64,000 nucleotides of DNA from Novipirellula herctigrandis (GCA_007859835.1 SJPJ01000001.1:124238-188237); one strand, 5' to 3'; counted from the first letter of the stretch, positions 17,026 through 25,713 are shown. Numbers and translations are program-made. The notes: generated by a model from the letters alone, not told the origin.

Positions 17026-18641
17026 TGCGATTCTCCCGCCGCGCGGAGATAAGGCGTTGGGTCCCATGACTCAATGCGATGATCCCAGTCGACCCTATAT
17101 TTCGAACGTTTGATTTCGCTGGCTGGCATTTGCTGACGCTTTCGTTCGTACTGAGCAAGCCGCTGGGCGTAATCTGCGTTGAAACTGTCGAGGTACTGTG
17201 GGTCGCGGAAAGGATCATCAACCACGGTTTGTTGCCACCTGCGCAGTTGCTCGTGAAGCGATTTTTCAATCGACCTATGTTCGGTCTGTCCAATTAGATT
17301 GTGGATCTCGCCTGGATCGTTTTCAAGATCGTAGAGTTCAAACTCAGGCGGTGCCGTGCTGCGGTCCGCGACGGTTCGCGCGACGCTGTCGACCGGCAAT
17401 TCAGCAAGCGTCTTCGCCAACAGGAAGCTCGTGTTGTTGTAGCCATCCGGAATTCGACGTCTGACACCATTGCCGTTTAGATTGTGGATCAGCTTATGAC
17501 GCCCGTCCATAATCGTCCGCGTTGGCCAATACGATCCCTGATTCGTTGTGTGCGCGACATAAGTTGAATAAAGGAACTTTCTCGCCGGCGGCTCACCTTT
17601 GAATAACGGGATCAATGAATACCCGGGGAGGTATAGCGGAGGCGATACTCCGGCGGCCTCCTGAAAGGTCGGCGATAGATCAACGAAAGAAACGAGGGCT
17701 GAAGAACGCGTGCCCGGGTTTGCCACGACGCCTGGCCAACGAACAATGAATGGAACTTGCAGGCCCGCTTGGTAGGGTGTCGTCTTGCCACGCAGCAGAT
17801 GCGACGGTCCATGGTCGGACGAGAAGATGACGAGCGTGCTGTCCGCGTGACCGAATTCATCAAGCAAGGCGAGAATCCTGCCAACGAACCAATCGACACG
17901 CTGAATGGCGCTGTAGTACGTGCCGACTTCCCGTCTGAACTTCGCGTTCATTGCAAAGTCGTCGCCGAGCCAATCAAACGGCCGCAGCTTGGCAAGATCG
18001 ACGTCGGGATACGGCCAACCTTCGGAGCCGGGGTTGATGAATTCAGGCCGATGCCACGTCGAATGCGTGTCGGGAGTCTGAGCCTGGAAGTAGAAGGGAG
18101 TCCCTTCTTCGAGGTGCTGTAGGAAAAAGCGAAAATTGTCGACCGAATTGTTGACAAGATGGTCGCTGTCTTCGCCCGTAAGACGGTTTTGCTTGTAGCT
18201 GGGTTTGAAATCGAAGGGCGGATTTGGCTTGACCCCCGTCTTGTATGTCAGCCCGCACTCGTAGCCCTGTTCCTTGAGGGCATGAATGAATGTCGTCAGC
18301 CCTTCGCGAAAATGGAAACCGTGCGAGTCGATAAAGCCCATGATTCCGTTTTGATGCGGATGCAAGCCAGAGAATAGAGCACCGCGCGAAGCGGCGCAGG
18401 TGGCGGCCACGACATGAGCGTGTTCGAAGACGATACCCTCGGCCGCCAACCGGTCCAGATTTGGCGTTGCTACAGTGTGGTCTCCATATGCAGGAATTTG
18501 CACCCCCATATCTTCCATATGAATGAAGAGGATGTTGCTGGGTTGTGTCTCTGCCGAGTGGAGCCTCGGAGATATCACTGCTAGAACCAGGGTAACGGCA
18601 AGGCCGGCCAGCACTACACGCCCTAACGGTTGCAACATCAC
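17022..18641 (-). CDS. Sulfatase with a CxAxR active-site signature
   Basis: A 539-residue secreted sulfatase with signal MMLQPLGRVVLAGLAVTLVLAVISPRLHSA. The active-site motif is ATCAASRGALFSG, Cys82, so the usual CxPxR proline is Ala (CxAxR), a known variant that formylglycine-generating enzyme or related maturases still accept. The metal site reads HMEDMG rather than the common ADDxG. Later motifs are FSSDHGPSHLLRGKTTPYQAGLQVPF and YDLENDPGEIHNLIG. The N-sulfoglucosamine-sulfohydrolase-like layout suggests action on N- or O-sulfated sugars, but the substrate cannot be read from sequence. First gene of the operon; its stop overlaps the next start by 4 bp. The first codon is GTG, with ATG immediately after it. 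Confidence 0.93.
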   Translation of the reverse strand: MMLQPLGRVVLAGLAVTLVLAVISPRLHSAETQPSNILFIHMEDMGVQIPAYGDHTVATPNLDRLAAEGIVFEHAHVVAATCAASRGALFSGLHPHQNGIMGFIDSHGFHFREGLTTFIHALKEQGYECGLTYKTGVKPNPPFDFKPSYKQNRLTGEDSDHLVNNSVDNFRFFLQHLEEGTPFYFQAQTPDTHSTWHRPEFINPGSEGWPYPDVDLAKLRPFDWLGDDFAMNAKFRREVGTYYSAIQRVDWFVGRILALLDEFGHADSTLVIFSSDHGPSHLLRGKTTPYQAGLQVPFIVRWPGVVANPGTRSSALVSFVDLSPTFQEAAGVSPPLYLPGYSLIPLFKGEPPARKFLYSTYVAHTTNQGSYWPTRTIMDGRHKLIHNLNGNGVRRRIPDGYNNTSFLLAKTLAELPVDSVARTVADRSTAPPEFELYDLENDPGEIHNLIGQTEHRSIEKSLHEQLRRWQQTVVDDPFRDPQYLDSFNADYAQRLAQYERKRQQMPASEIKRSKYRVDWDHRIESWDPTPYLRAAGESQ

Positions 18642-18856
18642 GCCCCCCCAGAAACAGAAGTGTTAAGAAAAACGGTAAACACACTCCGTCTTAACATACC
18701 GCATCGTTCCGATGAATCTGACAATCTATTATCGAGGGGAGGTTCTTCTTGATGTTGCGGTTTTGGCGTCCGCGTATGCGATCCGACACGCGGAATCAAA
18801 ATTTGGTACTGCCTGCAAAGAGCGAAACACAAAAGGGTAAGGAACAATCGGACTGC

Positions 18857-20611
18857 CTAAGGTGATTCCGAATCCTCGGGTTCGTCTAAGCGGATCAATG
18901 TCCATTGTTGCGTTTCGCCTGACTCGAAGTGAAGCAGTGCCCCCGCTTCGCTCTCGCTCAGATTGTAAATCCCGGTCTCCATGATCGGCCAATCCGCATC
19001 GACCTTGCCCCACGCTGCGCGTTGACTTTCGCGATCAATGGTTCCCTCGACTTCGAAAGCCTCATCGGTTGCTGTGTTCTGGAACGTGCCGGCGATGATG
19101 CCCTCTTTGCTGATCGCAAGTTGAAGGAACAGTGTCGCATCTTCGGCGCTGCCTTCTTCCTGCGTCAGTGCGAACACACCTAGTGGCATCCACTCGACCG
19201 AATCCGGTTCAACCTCCGGAACGCTCGATGCAATCTCTTGCGCCTGTTGAGCGTATTCCTCGGTGGTACAGATGACTTCGTTGTTGTAGTAAACAGAGTC
19301 ACCTTCGAAGTACAGATTGTCTCCATAGCTGTAGTACACTGGCGGTGAGGTCCAGTTGCCGACAAACCAGCCTGTTACTGCGCCCGCCGTCGCCCATTTC
19401 CACCAGTTGTGAGGATGATTGACCCAACCCCAACGCCAGTGCGGATAACGGCCCCAATATCCAACGCCGTAATGCGGCAGATGGCCCGGGTAGGGCGGGC
19501 GATAGCCTGGGGGTCGCCAACCGGGAGGTCGTTGTCCCGGCGGCCGCCAGCCGGGTGGACGCGTGCCTGGCGGTCGGTGTGAGGGGCGGTTGGTCCAACC
19601 CGGCGGGATTCGTCCTGGTTTGGATGGAAGTTGGACCGGTCGATCGCCGATGCCTGGTCGATCACCGCTGCCTGGTCGATCACCGCTGCCTGGTCGATCA
19701 CCGCTGCCTGGTCGATCACCGCTGCCTGGTCGATCACCGCTGCCTGGTCGATCGCCGATGCCCGGTCGATCGCCGATGCCCGGTCGATCGCCGATGCCCG
19801 GTCGATCACCGCTGCCCGGACGCGTTTCCGGAAGAGTCGTCGGTCGATCGCCGATGCCTGGTCGTGTTTCCGGAAGAGTCGTGGGTCGATCGCCGATGCC
19901 GGGACGCGTTCCCGGTGAGGGCCGCGTCGATGGTCGGTTTTGAAGGAAGTCGCCTGCCGCGCCACCGCTGCCAGGTCGAACGCTAGGTCGCGTCGACGGA
20001 CGATCCAAGTTCAAGAAGTCATTGAGCTGCCCTTGCGAGGGTCTTCCCTGGGAAGGCAGTCCTGTACTCGGACGTCCCGTTCCCGGTCGCGTTGTCGGAA
20101 TCGACGGGCGCGAAGTCGATGGAAGAGAAGGACGTGTCGTCGGGCGCGAGGTCGATGGAAGAGAAGGACGCGTCGTCGATGGAAGTGAAGGACGCGAGGT
20201 CGATGGAAGTGAAGGACGCGAGGTCGATGGAAGTGAAGGACGCGAGGTCGATGGAAGTGAAGGACGCGTCGTCGGGCGCGAGGTCGATGGAAGTGAGGGA
20301 CGCGTCGATGGAAGTGAGGGACGCGTCGATGGCATCGAGGGACGCGTCGATGGTCGGCTGATCGAAGGCGACGGCCGGCTCATTGAAGGCCGACTCATTG
20401 AAGGCCGGCTCACTGAAGGCCGACTCATCGAAGGCGACGGCCGATTCATTGAAGGCCGACTCATCGAAGGGGAGGGGCGGCTCATCGACGAGCGACTCAT
20501 TCCTCCGCCTCTCGAAACACCACCACGGCCACGGGCAAAACAATCGCCCCCCGACGGATTGCCGGCAAGGAAAATGATCAAAAAGCAACTGATAGTGGTG
20601 CCAAGTTTCAT
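18857..20611 (-). CDS. Repeat-rich secreted surface protein ('mu-protocadherin'-like)
   Basis: A 584-residue protein from the ATG at 20611 (MKLGTTISCFLIIFLAG signal), with AAGG 7 bp upstream. Residues about 30-330 are low complexity: SRPS/MSRPSPS units, then LPSTSRPS/TTRPS units, then GDRPGIG/GDRPGSG units, ending in a Pro/Arg/Gly-rich GWRPPGQRPPG stretch. A more ordered C-terminal half begins at about 385: a tryptophan-rich HWRWGWVNHPHNWWKWATAGAVTGWF segment, a VYYSYGDNLYFEGDSVYYNNEVICTTEEYAQQAQEIA segment, and a beta-rich terminal domain. Similar planctomycete genes are often labelled mu-protocadherin or cell-surface protein. It lies 53 bp downstream of an NTF2-like gene and is probably cotranscribed. 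The role in the cell envelope is inference. Confidence 0.82.
   Translation of the reverse strand: MKLGTTISCFLIIFLAGNPSGGDCFARGRGGVSRGGGMSRSSMSRPSPSMSRPSMNRPSPSMSRPSVSRPSMSRPSMSRPSPSISRPSTRPSMPSTRPSLPSTRPSLPSTSRPTTRPSLPSTSRPSLPSTSRPSLPSTSRPSLPSTTRPSLPSTSRPTTRPSLPSTSRPSIPTTRPGTGRPSTGLPSQGRPSQGQLNDFLNLDRPSTRPSVRPGSGGAAGDFLQNRPSTRPSPGTRPGIGDRPTTLPETRPGIGDRPTTLPETRPGSGDRPGIGDRPGIGDRPGIGDRPGSGDRPGSGDRPGSGDRPGSGDRPGSGDRPGIGDRPVQLPSKPGRIPPGWTNRPSHRPPGTRPPGWRPPGQRPPGWRPPGYRPPYPGHLPHYGVGYWGRYPHWRWGWVNHPHNWWKWATAGAVTGWFVGNWTSPPVYYSYGDNLYFEGDSVYYNNEVICTTEEYAQQAQEIASSVPEVEPDSVEWMPLGVFALTQEEGSAEDATLFLQLAISKEGIIAGTFQNTATDEAFEVEGTIDRESQRAAWGKVDADWPIMETGIYNLSESEAGALLHFESGETQQWTLIRLDEPEDSESP
19636..19815 (-). 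repeat. 18-bp coding tandem array (GDRPG[IS] units)
   Basis: About ten contiguous copies of an 18-bp unit (gtcgatcaccgctgcctg and variants with cgccgatgcc) encode GDRPGS/GDRPGI in the surface protein. They are in frame, so repeat slippage would change length without frameshift. Confidence 0.9.
20100..20510 (-). repeat. 15- to 24-bp coding repeats (SLPSTSRPS and SMSRPS units)
   Basis: Two further adjoining repeat fields in the same gene: units like gaagtgaaggacgcgaggtcgatg (about 20100-20350) and cgactcattgaaggc (about 20350-20510). Both encode Ser/Pro/Arg-rich repeats. Confidence 0.85.
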
Positions 20612-20664
20612 AACATTACCTTGATTCAGGCTCGGAATTTGTATTTTCATATGCTTCGGTCACC

Positions 20665-21585
20665 CTATCGACGACGAAGGGTGACTTCCTCCGTATTCGG
20701 CAACAATTGGCCATCAACCACTCGATTAAACTTCCGCCACGAGTACGTGTCCTCATCGATCGGACGCAAGACGTTAGTGGACGAACCGGAAGCTCCGTCG
20801 GCAAGTGTGGCAAGCGATTGGACGACCCACTTGCGATCGTGCAGGTTCCATTCGCCTTTCACGAATCCACCATCCGAATCAAAAAGCCAGCTTCGGATTT
20901 GTTCGTTTTTGGCGTCCCAGCCGATAATTTCGAGACCGGAGGATTGCACATCTCCATCGATTGAAACGTGGTACTTTCTGCTTAAATAGTTTTGGTTGGC
21001 GGTCCATTGGCAGTCGAGATCGATAATCATCCCGTCACCTTCATTGATCCATTGGCCAACCAAAAATTCCAATCCATTGAGACGTTCATAATTGGAAGCC
21101 TTCGTTTCGATCACGTCTTCGCTGACTCGGTCGATCAACCACGTGCCGCCGTGCGCCACGTACACGACTTGATATGTCGTTTCTTCGTTGGAATCATTTC
21201 GGGAGATCAGAGCGGAACCACGTTCAATCGCGACGTTGGGCGAAACAAACTCAATCGACTCCGTTTCGACTGCCAAGTTGGGAGCGTCCTCCGGCGACAG
21301 AATCGCCGTGAATTCCTCCTTTAACGATGCATGTCCGGTCAACTGATCGCCGCTCGTGCGACTGATATAAACGCCATCGGGAGACCAGTGCGAAACTAAC
21401 TTGTCGACGTCCTTCGCGTTGAATGCGGCGACGTAAGATTCAATCGCGGCCTCAATCTCATGCCGATCGGCATCGCGCGGATCAGCCGCCGCGACGCTCT
21501 CCTCGGCTAACGCCTGACCGACCAAAACCAAACCCAAAGCAACGGAAAGTTGCGGGAGTAGTCGAAGAATGAGGTTTCCGCACAT
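20665..21585 (-). CDS. Secreted NTF2/SnoaL-like protein
   Basis: A 306-residue protein from the ATG at 21585 (MCGNLILRLLPQLSVALGLVLVGQALA signal), with GGAGA 8 bp upstream. Residues about 40-150 form an NTF2-like (DUF4440/SnoaL) domain: IEAAIESYVAAFNAKDVDKLVSHWSPDGVYISRTSG, then VVYVAHGGTWLIDRVSE. The second half (about 165-300) resembles the YybH-associated beta domain found after such modules (LVGQWINEGDG, IIGWDAKNEQIRSWLFDSDGGF, SWRKFNRVVDGQLLPN). The family binds small ligands or acts as an enzyme of unknown type; no catalytic set is certain. It heads a two-gene unit with the repeat-rich surface protein 53 bp downstream. Confidence 0.85.
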   Translation of the reverse strand: MCGNLILRLLPQLSVALGLVLVGQALAEESVAAADPRDADRHEIEAAIESYVAAFNAKDVDKLVSHWSPDGVYISRTSGDQLTGHASLKEEFTAILSPEDAPNLAVETESIEFVSPNVAIERGSALISRNDSNEETTYQVVYVAHGGTWLIDRVSEDVIETKASNYERLNGLEFLVGQWINEGDGMIIDLDCQWTANQNYLSRKYHVSIDGDVQSSGLEIIGWDAKNEQIRSWLFDSDGGFVKGEWNLHDRKWVVQSLATLADGASGSSTNVLRPIDEDTYSWRKFNRVVDGQLLPNTEEVTLRRR

Positions 21586-22415
21586 TGATGTCGTCTCCGA
21601 GAAAAGAAAGCCGTTGGACGCCGCACGAGTCATCTAATACGCTGATGATGAATTTGCGTTGCGACGGTAGACAGTTTACGGGATTCGCGAGCTGTTTGAT
21701 ACTAAAATATTTGATTGTTCCTGGATTGACTCTCTTCGATTGATCCACCGTCGTCGATGACGGCACGAACGAGCAATCGGAAAGGTCGCCAGCTTTGGCA
21801 CTGTCTCGTCAATGTGAATTGACGCACTCTTCTGTGAGCCGCAAGTCGCTAGCCGCGCGGATTTCCGGGCTCACCAGCTGGTGCTGTGCCGCTCATCATT
21901 TACTGCGCCGCTCACAATTTACGAGACAGGGTCTAGAACCAACCAATGCCAACGCGGGATTGAGTTACCGCGAATCAGATCTTTATATAGCAGCGGCAAG
22001 GGGCGTCCCGTCATTGCGAGCCTAGGCGGTTAAACGCGGCACTTCCTTTGCCGGATTCCGCTATAACGCTGGTGCTTCCGGCCCGTTGAATTCGACGCGA
22101 TCGGTAAGTCAACAAACGTTGTGAAGTGTCCAATTGAGCAGTTTTGTACTCAGGTTCACTTCTGTGAACAATTTCGTGAACCACGCACTTCGGCGTCGTG
22201 AGTTGCAAGACATCAGCACGCAGATCATGACACCGTAAAATGAATGAATCACGGTATTGGGGTGGTTTCGCTATCGGTTGAAGGCAACGACGGTTGTGTT
22301 GAAGGCAACGACGCTCACTTTTTTACGCTCAATTCAAATCCCGTTATTGAACGATCGAAGTGTTAGCAGTTTGATGTGTCGTGTGAACCGCCTAATGTGA
22401 CTCTGCGTCCCATTC
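21586..22415. other. Gene-free region
   Basis: About 830 bp between nrfA and the NTF2-like gene. Only short unsupported frames are seen. A two-copy direct repeat with a 21-bp period (gttgaaggcaacgacg) is at 22277-22313. Confidence 0.5.
22277..22313. repeat. 21-bp-period two-copy direct repeat
   Basis: gttgaaggcaacgacg at 22277-22292 and 22298-22313, downstream of nrfA. Confidence 0.85.
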
Positions 22416-23963
22416 TTAATTTGCTTTCGCAACCGCTTCCTCTTCCGGCTTGGCTTTCAAATCCAGCTGGTAACATGCCGCGATCGCCTGCCGACTGTAG
22501 TCCACCGACTCGGCCAGAATTCGGGCAGCTTCCTGTCGAGCATGAAAGCCTTTGCTGTTTTCGCTGGCAATGTAATCAAGTCGCCACATCGCCTTGCGTT
22601 GCAGTTTGCGAATCGGGGCGAGTTGTTCCTCTGTTGCGCCGGCTTCTTGAACTGCGATAATCGCGTCGAGCATCTCGGTCATCGCCGTGGCGGCACGCTC
22701 GATCAAGGCCCGCGTGCGATCTTGAATCAAGTCGACGCGTTCCTTGATTTCCTGTTCGGGAATGTTGTGGCACGTCTGGCACGCTTTGTTGATGTTCTCC
22801 ATCGGGCTACGAACCCAGTGGCTGCTTACTTTGGTCGCCCCTTTCTTTTCGTATGGCATATGACAGTCGGTGCAACTGACGCCGCTGCGTGCGTGAATGC
22901 CTTGACTCCAAAGTTCGAACTCGGGGTGCTGGGCCTTGTAAACCTTCGTGCCGGTTTCTTTGTGAACGTAATCGTAGAACTCGCCGCCCTCAGGGAACTC
23001 GGTGGAATCCCATTCCGCTTCCAAATTCTCCATCTTCAGGCCATTGCTCCATGGAAACGTCAGCGTCATCTTGTTCGCACAGTAGTACTCGACGTGACAC
23101 TGACCGCATACAAACGTTCGCATCTCCTGTCGCGTCGCCATCGTGTTCGGGTCGTATGATTCCTTGGATCCCTTGTCCCGCCACTGTTGAATCGACGGCA
23201 GGTGCGGTACGGGATCGTCGCTCTTGGCCAATTTGTCGATGCCCAAGATGAAACCGGGCCGCGTCACGCGAATTGCCATCGTGTCGGGATCATGACAATC
23301 GATGCACGAAACCGGATGAGCGCCGCCCATGTGCGGATCGCCGGTAGCGACGTCGATCCCATCGGGTGTTTTTTCGACTTCTTTGTGAATTTCTTCGTAC
23401 GTCTTCGTACTGACTTCTTTAAAACCAGCCAGCACGGCATCCATTTCGAAGTTGCTAGCCAAACGCTCCGCCGTCGCGTCCTCGCCCAACGCTTCGAGTC
23501 CGATGCGGCGATAAGTGGGAATGATCGAAGCATGGCAATGCAAACAGGCGCCGGATTGCTGGACGTCCGTGACGCGTTTGGTGACTTCTTGATCGCCCAG
23601 CATGTGGGCGTGACCGCGAGCTTCGCGATAGTCGATGCTAAAGGCGTATCCGGCAAACAAACGCTTGAGCCATGGGCTTTCCTTCAGCTTGCTAGGCGGC
23701 AAAGTGTGATTGCCACCGAAGTCAGTGTACGGATCATTGACCGTTTTTAAATAGTCTTCGTATTGCTGCGGAAAGTTCAGCCCCCAAGGCGCCGGGTCGG
23801 TGCTGACTTCGTTGACATCGACGACCTTCGTGAATGTCGCACGGGCTTCCTGTTTGCGTTCAAAAATATTGACCAACAGCGCGACCACGCCGAGGGTGAC
23901 CAATGCGGTTAAGCCGGTCAACAATGCCAGCAACCCGAAGCTGCGTTTTTTGTCTGAAGTCAT
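22416..23963 (-). CDS. nrfA: Ammonia-forming cytochrome c nitrite reductase, CXXCH type
   Basis: A 515-residue pentaheme enzyme that reduces nitrite to ammonium in the periplasm with six electrons from NrfH. Numbered from the ATG at 23963 (MTSDKKRSFG; a longer frame is open to 24116 but overlaps nrfH), it has one N-terminal membrane or signal segment (about 9-32) and five heme motifs: CLHCH 140-144, CIDCH 220-224, CGQCH 286-290 in FVCGQCHVEYYC, CTDCH 364-368 and CQTCH 395-399. The CGQCHVEYY segment and FPW that follows are diagnostic for NrfA. The first (active-site) heme has CXXCH, not the CXXCK of the classic enterobacterial enzyme, placing it in the His-ligated group. It follows nrfH by 43 bp in one operon. 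Confidence 0.95.
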   Translation of the reverse strand: MTSDKKRSFGLLALLTGLTALVTLGVVALLVNIFERKQEARATFTKVVDVNEVSTDPAPWGLNFPQQYEDYLKTVNDPYTDFGGNHTLPPSKLKESPWLKRLFAGYAFSIDYREARGHAHMLGDQEVTKRVTDVQQSGACLHCHASIIPTYRRIGLEALGEDATAERLASNFEMDAVLAGFKEVSTKTYEEIHKEVEKTPDGIDVATGDPHMGGAHPVSCIDCHDPDTMAIRVTRPGFILGIDKLAKSDDPVPHLPSIQQWRDKGSKESYDPNTMATRQEMRTFVCGQCHVEYYCANKMTLTFPWSNGLKMENLEAEWDSTEFPEGGEFYDYVHKETGTKVYKAQHPEFELWSQGIHARSGVSCTDCHMPYEKKGATKVSSHWVRSPMENINKACQTCHNIPEQEIKERVDLIQDRTRALIERAATAMTEMLDAIIAVQEAGATEEQLAPIRKLQRKAMWRLDYIASENSKGFHARQEAARILAESVDYSRQAIAACYQLDLKAKPEEEAVAKAN

Positions 23964-24006
23964 GTTAGGCATTTCAAATATCGAAGGTGAAGCGTTGGGA
24001 TTTGGA

Positions 24007-24573
24007 TTAGCGTCCTGCGTGGCCAACATCGGCGTGACAGTGAACGCACGATTGCATGTCCGCACCGTCAGTGGTCGGCAGCAAATTGTGAATAAAGTCT
24101 TTGTGACAATCGACACAGGTGCTTTGCGTCACTCGCCGATTGCGGGGCTTAATCTGAATTGGGTCTTTGTAACCGCCAAACGTGAAAGCCAGCGAGTGAA
24201 AGAACCCGTTGTCGGCTTTGGTCACCCATTTGCCAATTGCGTCATGCGGAAGGTGGCAGTCATTGCAGACGGCGACGTGATGGTGGCTGCTTTGTTGCCA
24301 CGAATCCATGTGGTCCTGCATCGCGTGGCAGTTGACGCACGTTTGCGGATTGTTGCTCAGATAACTGGCTCCCTTGCCATACCCGAATGTGAATACGCCG
24401 ACCCCGGCGAGCAGACCGAGCGTCACCGCGAAAGCCAGTGCCACCTTGCCGAACCGAGGTCCATGCTGGTTTTCGGCAGACGCCTTCGTCGCAGGCGTAT
24501 CGTCAGCGGCAGAAGTCTGCGTCGCCAGATCATCCCGTTCCGAATCGTCGTGAATTGATGTTTCCTTCGTCAC
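24007..24573 (-). CDS. nrfH: Tetraheme quinol dehydrogenase subunit NrfH
   Basis: A 188-residue NapC/NirT-type cytochrome that takes electrons from menaquinol and passes them to NrfA. A hydrophilic acidic N-terminal tail of about 40 residues, unusually long for the family, precedes a single membrane helix (VALAFAVTLGLLAGVGVFTFGYG, about 44-66). Four heme motifs follow: CVNCHAM (79-85; the trailing Met is the usual NrfH heme-1 feature), CNDCH, CVDCH and CVHCH. The start codon is GTG at 24573, with only a weak ribosome binding site; an internal start is possible. First gene of nrfHA, with an FNR-like box about 150 bp upstream. Confidence 0.95.
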   Translation of the reverse strand: MTKETSIHDDSERDDLATQTSAADDTPATKASAENQHGPRFGKVALAFAVTLGLLAGVGVFTFGYGKGASYLSNNPQTCVNCHAMQDHMDSWQQSSHHHVAVCNDCHLPHDAIGKWVTKADNGFFHSLAFTFGGYKDPIQIKPRNRRVTQSTCVDCHKDFIHNLLPTTDGADMQSCVHCHADVGHAGR

Positions 24574-24694
24574 TCGTCTAGCCGTTGAGTCCTGTGTGGT
24601 CTTCCAGTCTTAACGAAGCTGCCTGATATGGCATGCGAGAATTGACCTTGCAGCTACACCGGTGTAGCGGGGCGCGACTGGGTAGCATTTTGAA

Positions 24695-24700
24695 AGTATA
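24695..24700 (-). promoter_or_regulatory. Predicted -10 element of the nrfHA promoter
   Basis: On the minus strand this reads TATACT, one mismatch from TATAAT. It predicts a transcription start near 24688, about 115 bp before nrfH. The FNR-like box upstream would then be centred at about -40.5, the position used by class II activation. Confidence 0.6.
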
Positions 24701-24721
24701 TCGGATTGAGCGTGCGTCGTG

Positions 24722-24735
24722 TTGATTTAGATCAA
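24722..24735 (-). promoter_or_regulatory. FNR/CRP-family binding site upstream of nrfHA
   Basis: The plus strand reads TTGATTTAGATCAA, a perfect TTGAT-N4-ATCAA palindrome and the consensus of FNR/Anr-type regulators. Its spacing to the predicted -10 suits activation of nrfHA under low oxygen. No fnr-like gene is in the window. Confidence 0.75.
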
Positions 24736-24983
24736 GTCAAAAGCGTTTTGTGAAAAGAAAACGCAATTCGGACATTCGACCTGTGCAAATACTGAGACAC
24801 CAAAAATCCACCAAGATCTTCGTCAACATCGGTAACAGAGCCTCTTATTTCGATTCCGCAATTTGGCGGAGTCGAAAACCACAGATGGGCAACTTCGCTG
24901 TTAGTCACCTGCCAACCAACATGTAATCCATACGAAATCTGTCTCTTTGAAAGAATAGTCAGATCTCTAGTTGACACTTTCAT
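24732..24983 (-). CDS. Possible small hypothetical protein
   Basis: An 83-residue frame from the ATG at 24983 with fairly protein-like composition (VTNSEVAHLWFSTPPNCGIEIRGSV). It has no recognisable domain, no good ribosome binding site, and its end overlaps the FNR-like box. It may be spurious or a remnant. Confidence 0.25.
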   Translation of the reverse strand: MKVSTRDLTILSKRQISYGLHVGWQVTNSEVAHLWFSTPPNCGIEIRGSVTDVDEDLGGFLVSQYLHRSNVRIAFSFHKTLLT

Positions 24984-25713
24984 GTTGACCGGAGTTCCAA
25001 ACGTTATTGGCTGTCCGGATCGCTTTACGGTCTCAACGAATGCACCGTTGTTGCAATACGGTGCAAGCGGAGCATTGAATCGAGGGAGTCACGGAAACTG
25101 GTTTTGGGAAAACGTCGCGCGTGGAAAGCTCCTCGAAAAGATGCGAGCTTTTCGGCAACGCGTTTAAGGTCCGTATTTTAGAGAAGGCACGCGGGCGTTT
25201 TTCGTTTTTTCCCCCGTTTCTTGCGGGCAGTGTGGAGCTCTCTCGCCCGCTGGCGTTTTCTCCGCTTCAAACCCGTTCTGTCGTTACTTGAATCGAGCTT
25301 TCTTTCTCCATCGTCTCATAGCTGGCGTTCGGTCAATCATGGTTCCAAGCACCTAGAGTGACTCACCGAGCGACGCCAAGGTGCGGCGTGGACTTGAAAT
25401 CCAATGAAGAACAGAGACTCGGTACCAAGATATCGCCAGTGTTGAGCTTGCCCACCATTCTGATGAGCAAATGAAGCTGCGACTTATGAACACGCTTGCC
25501 GATCGAACGACTGCCTCGACGCCACCATTTGCACTGCTTGAACCACCCGTCTCTACTGTGAATAATGCCCGGCGGAGCTATTTAAATACACGCAATACTT
25601 ACATCCGCGGTCGGGGCATCGGACCACGTACTGCTCCAGTCTGAACGCATGCTTTTGGCTTATACTTGCCACATCGCAACCAAGCCGCATCCCATCCAAA
25701 GAGAGAAGAAGCC

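Larger units (their letters stand above)
24574..25713. other. Intergenic region upstream of nrfHA and of the propeller gene
   Basis: About 1.1 kb separates divergent genes. It contains the nrfHA promoter (24695-24735). The rest shows one doubtful small minus-strand frame (24732-24983) and no other recognisable element. Confidence 0.5.

Noticed and set aside
19636-19815. CRISPR-like regular array
   Set aside because: Units are contiguous 18-bp repeats without spacers and code for GDRPG units in an exported protein.
19375-20588. Several long alternative frames on both strands within the surface-protein gene
   Set aside because: Repeats with period divisible by three keep all frames open. Only the chosen frame has a signal peptide, a ribosome binding site and an ordered C-terminal domain.
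25190-25260. T-rich stretch near a CCCG...CGGG pair as a terminator
   Set aside because: The stem is only four bases and no gene ends nearby.
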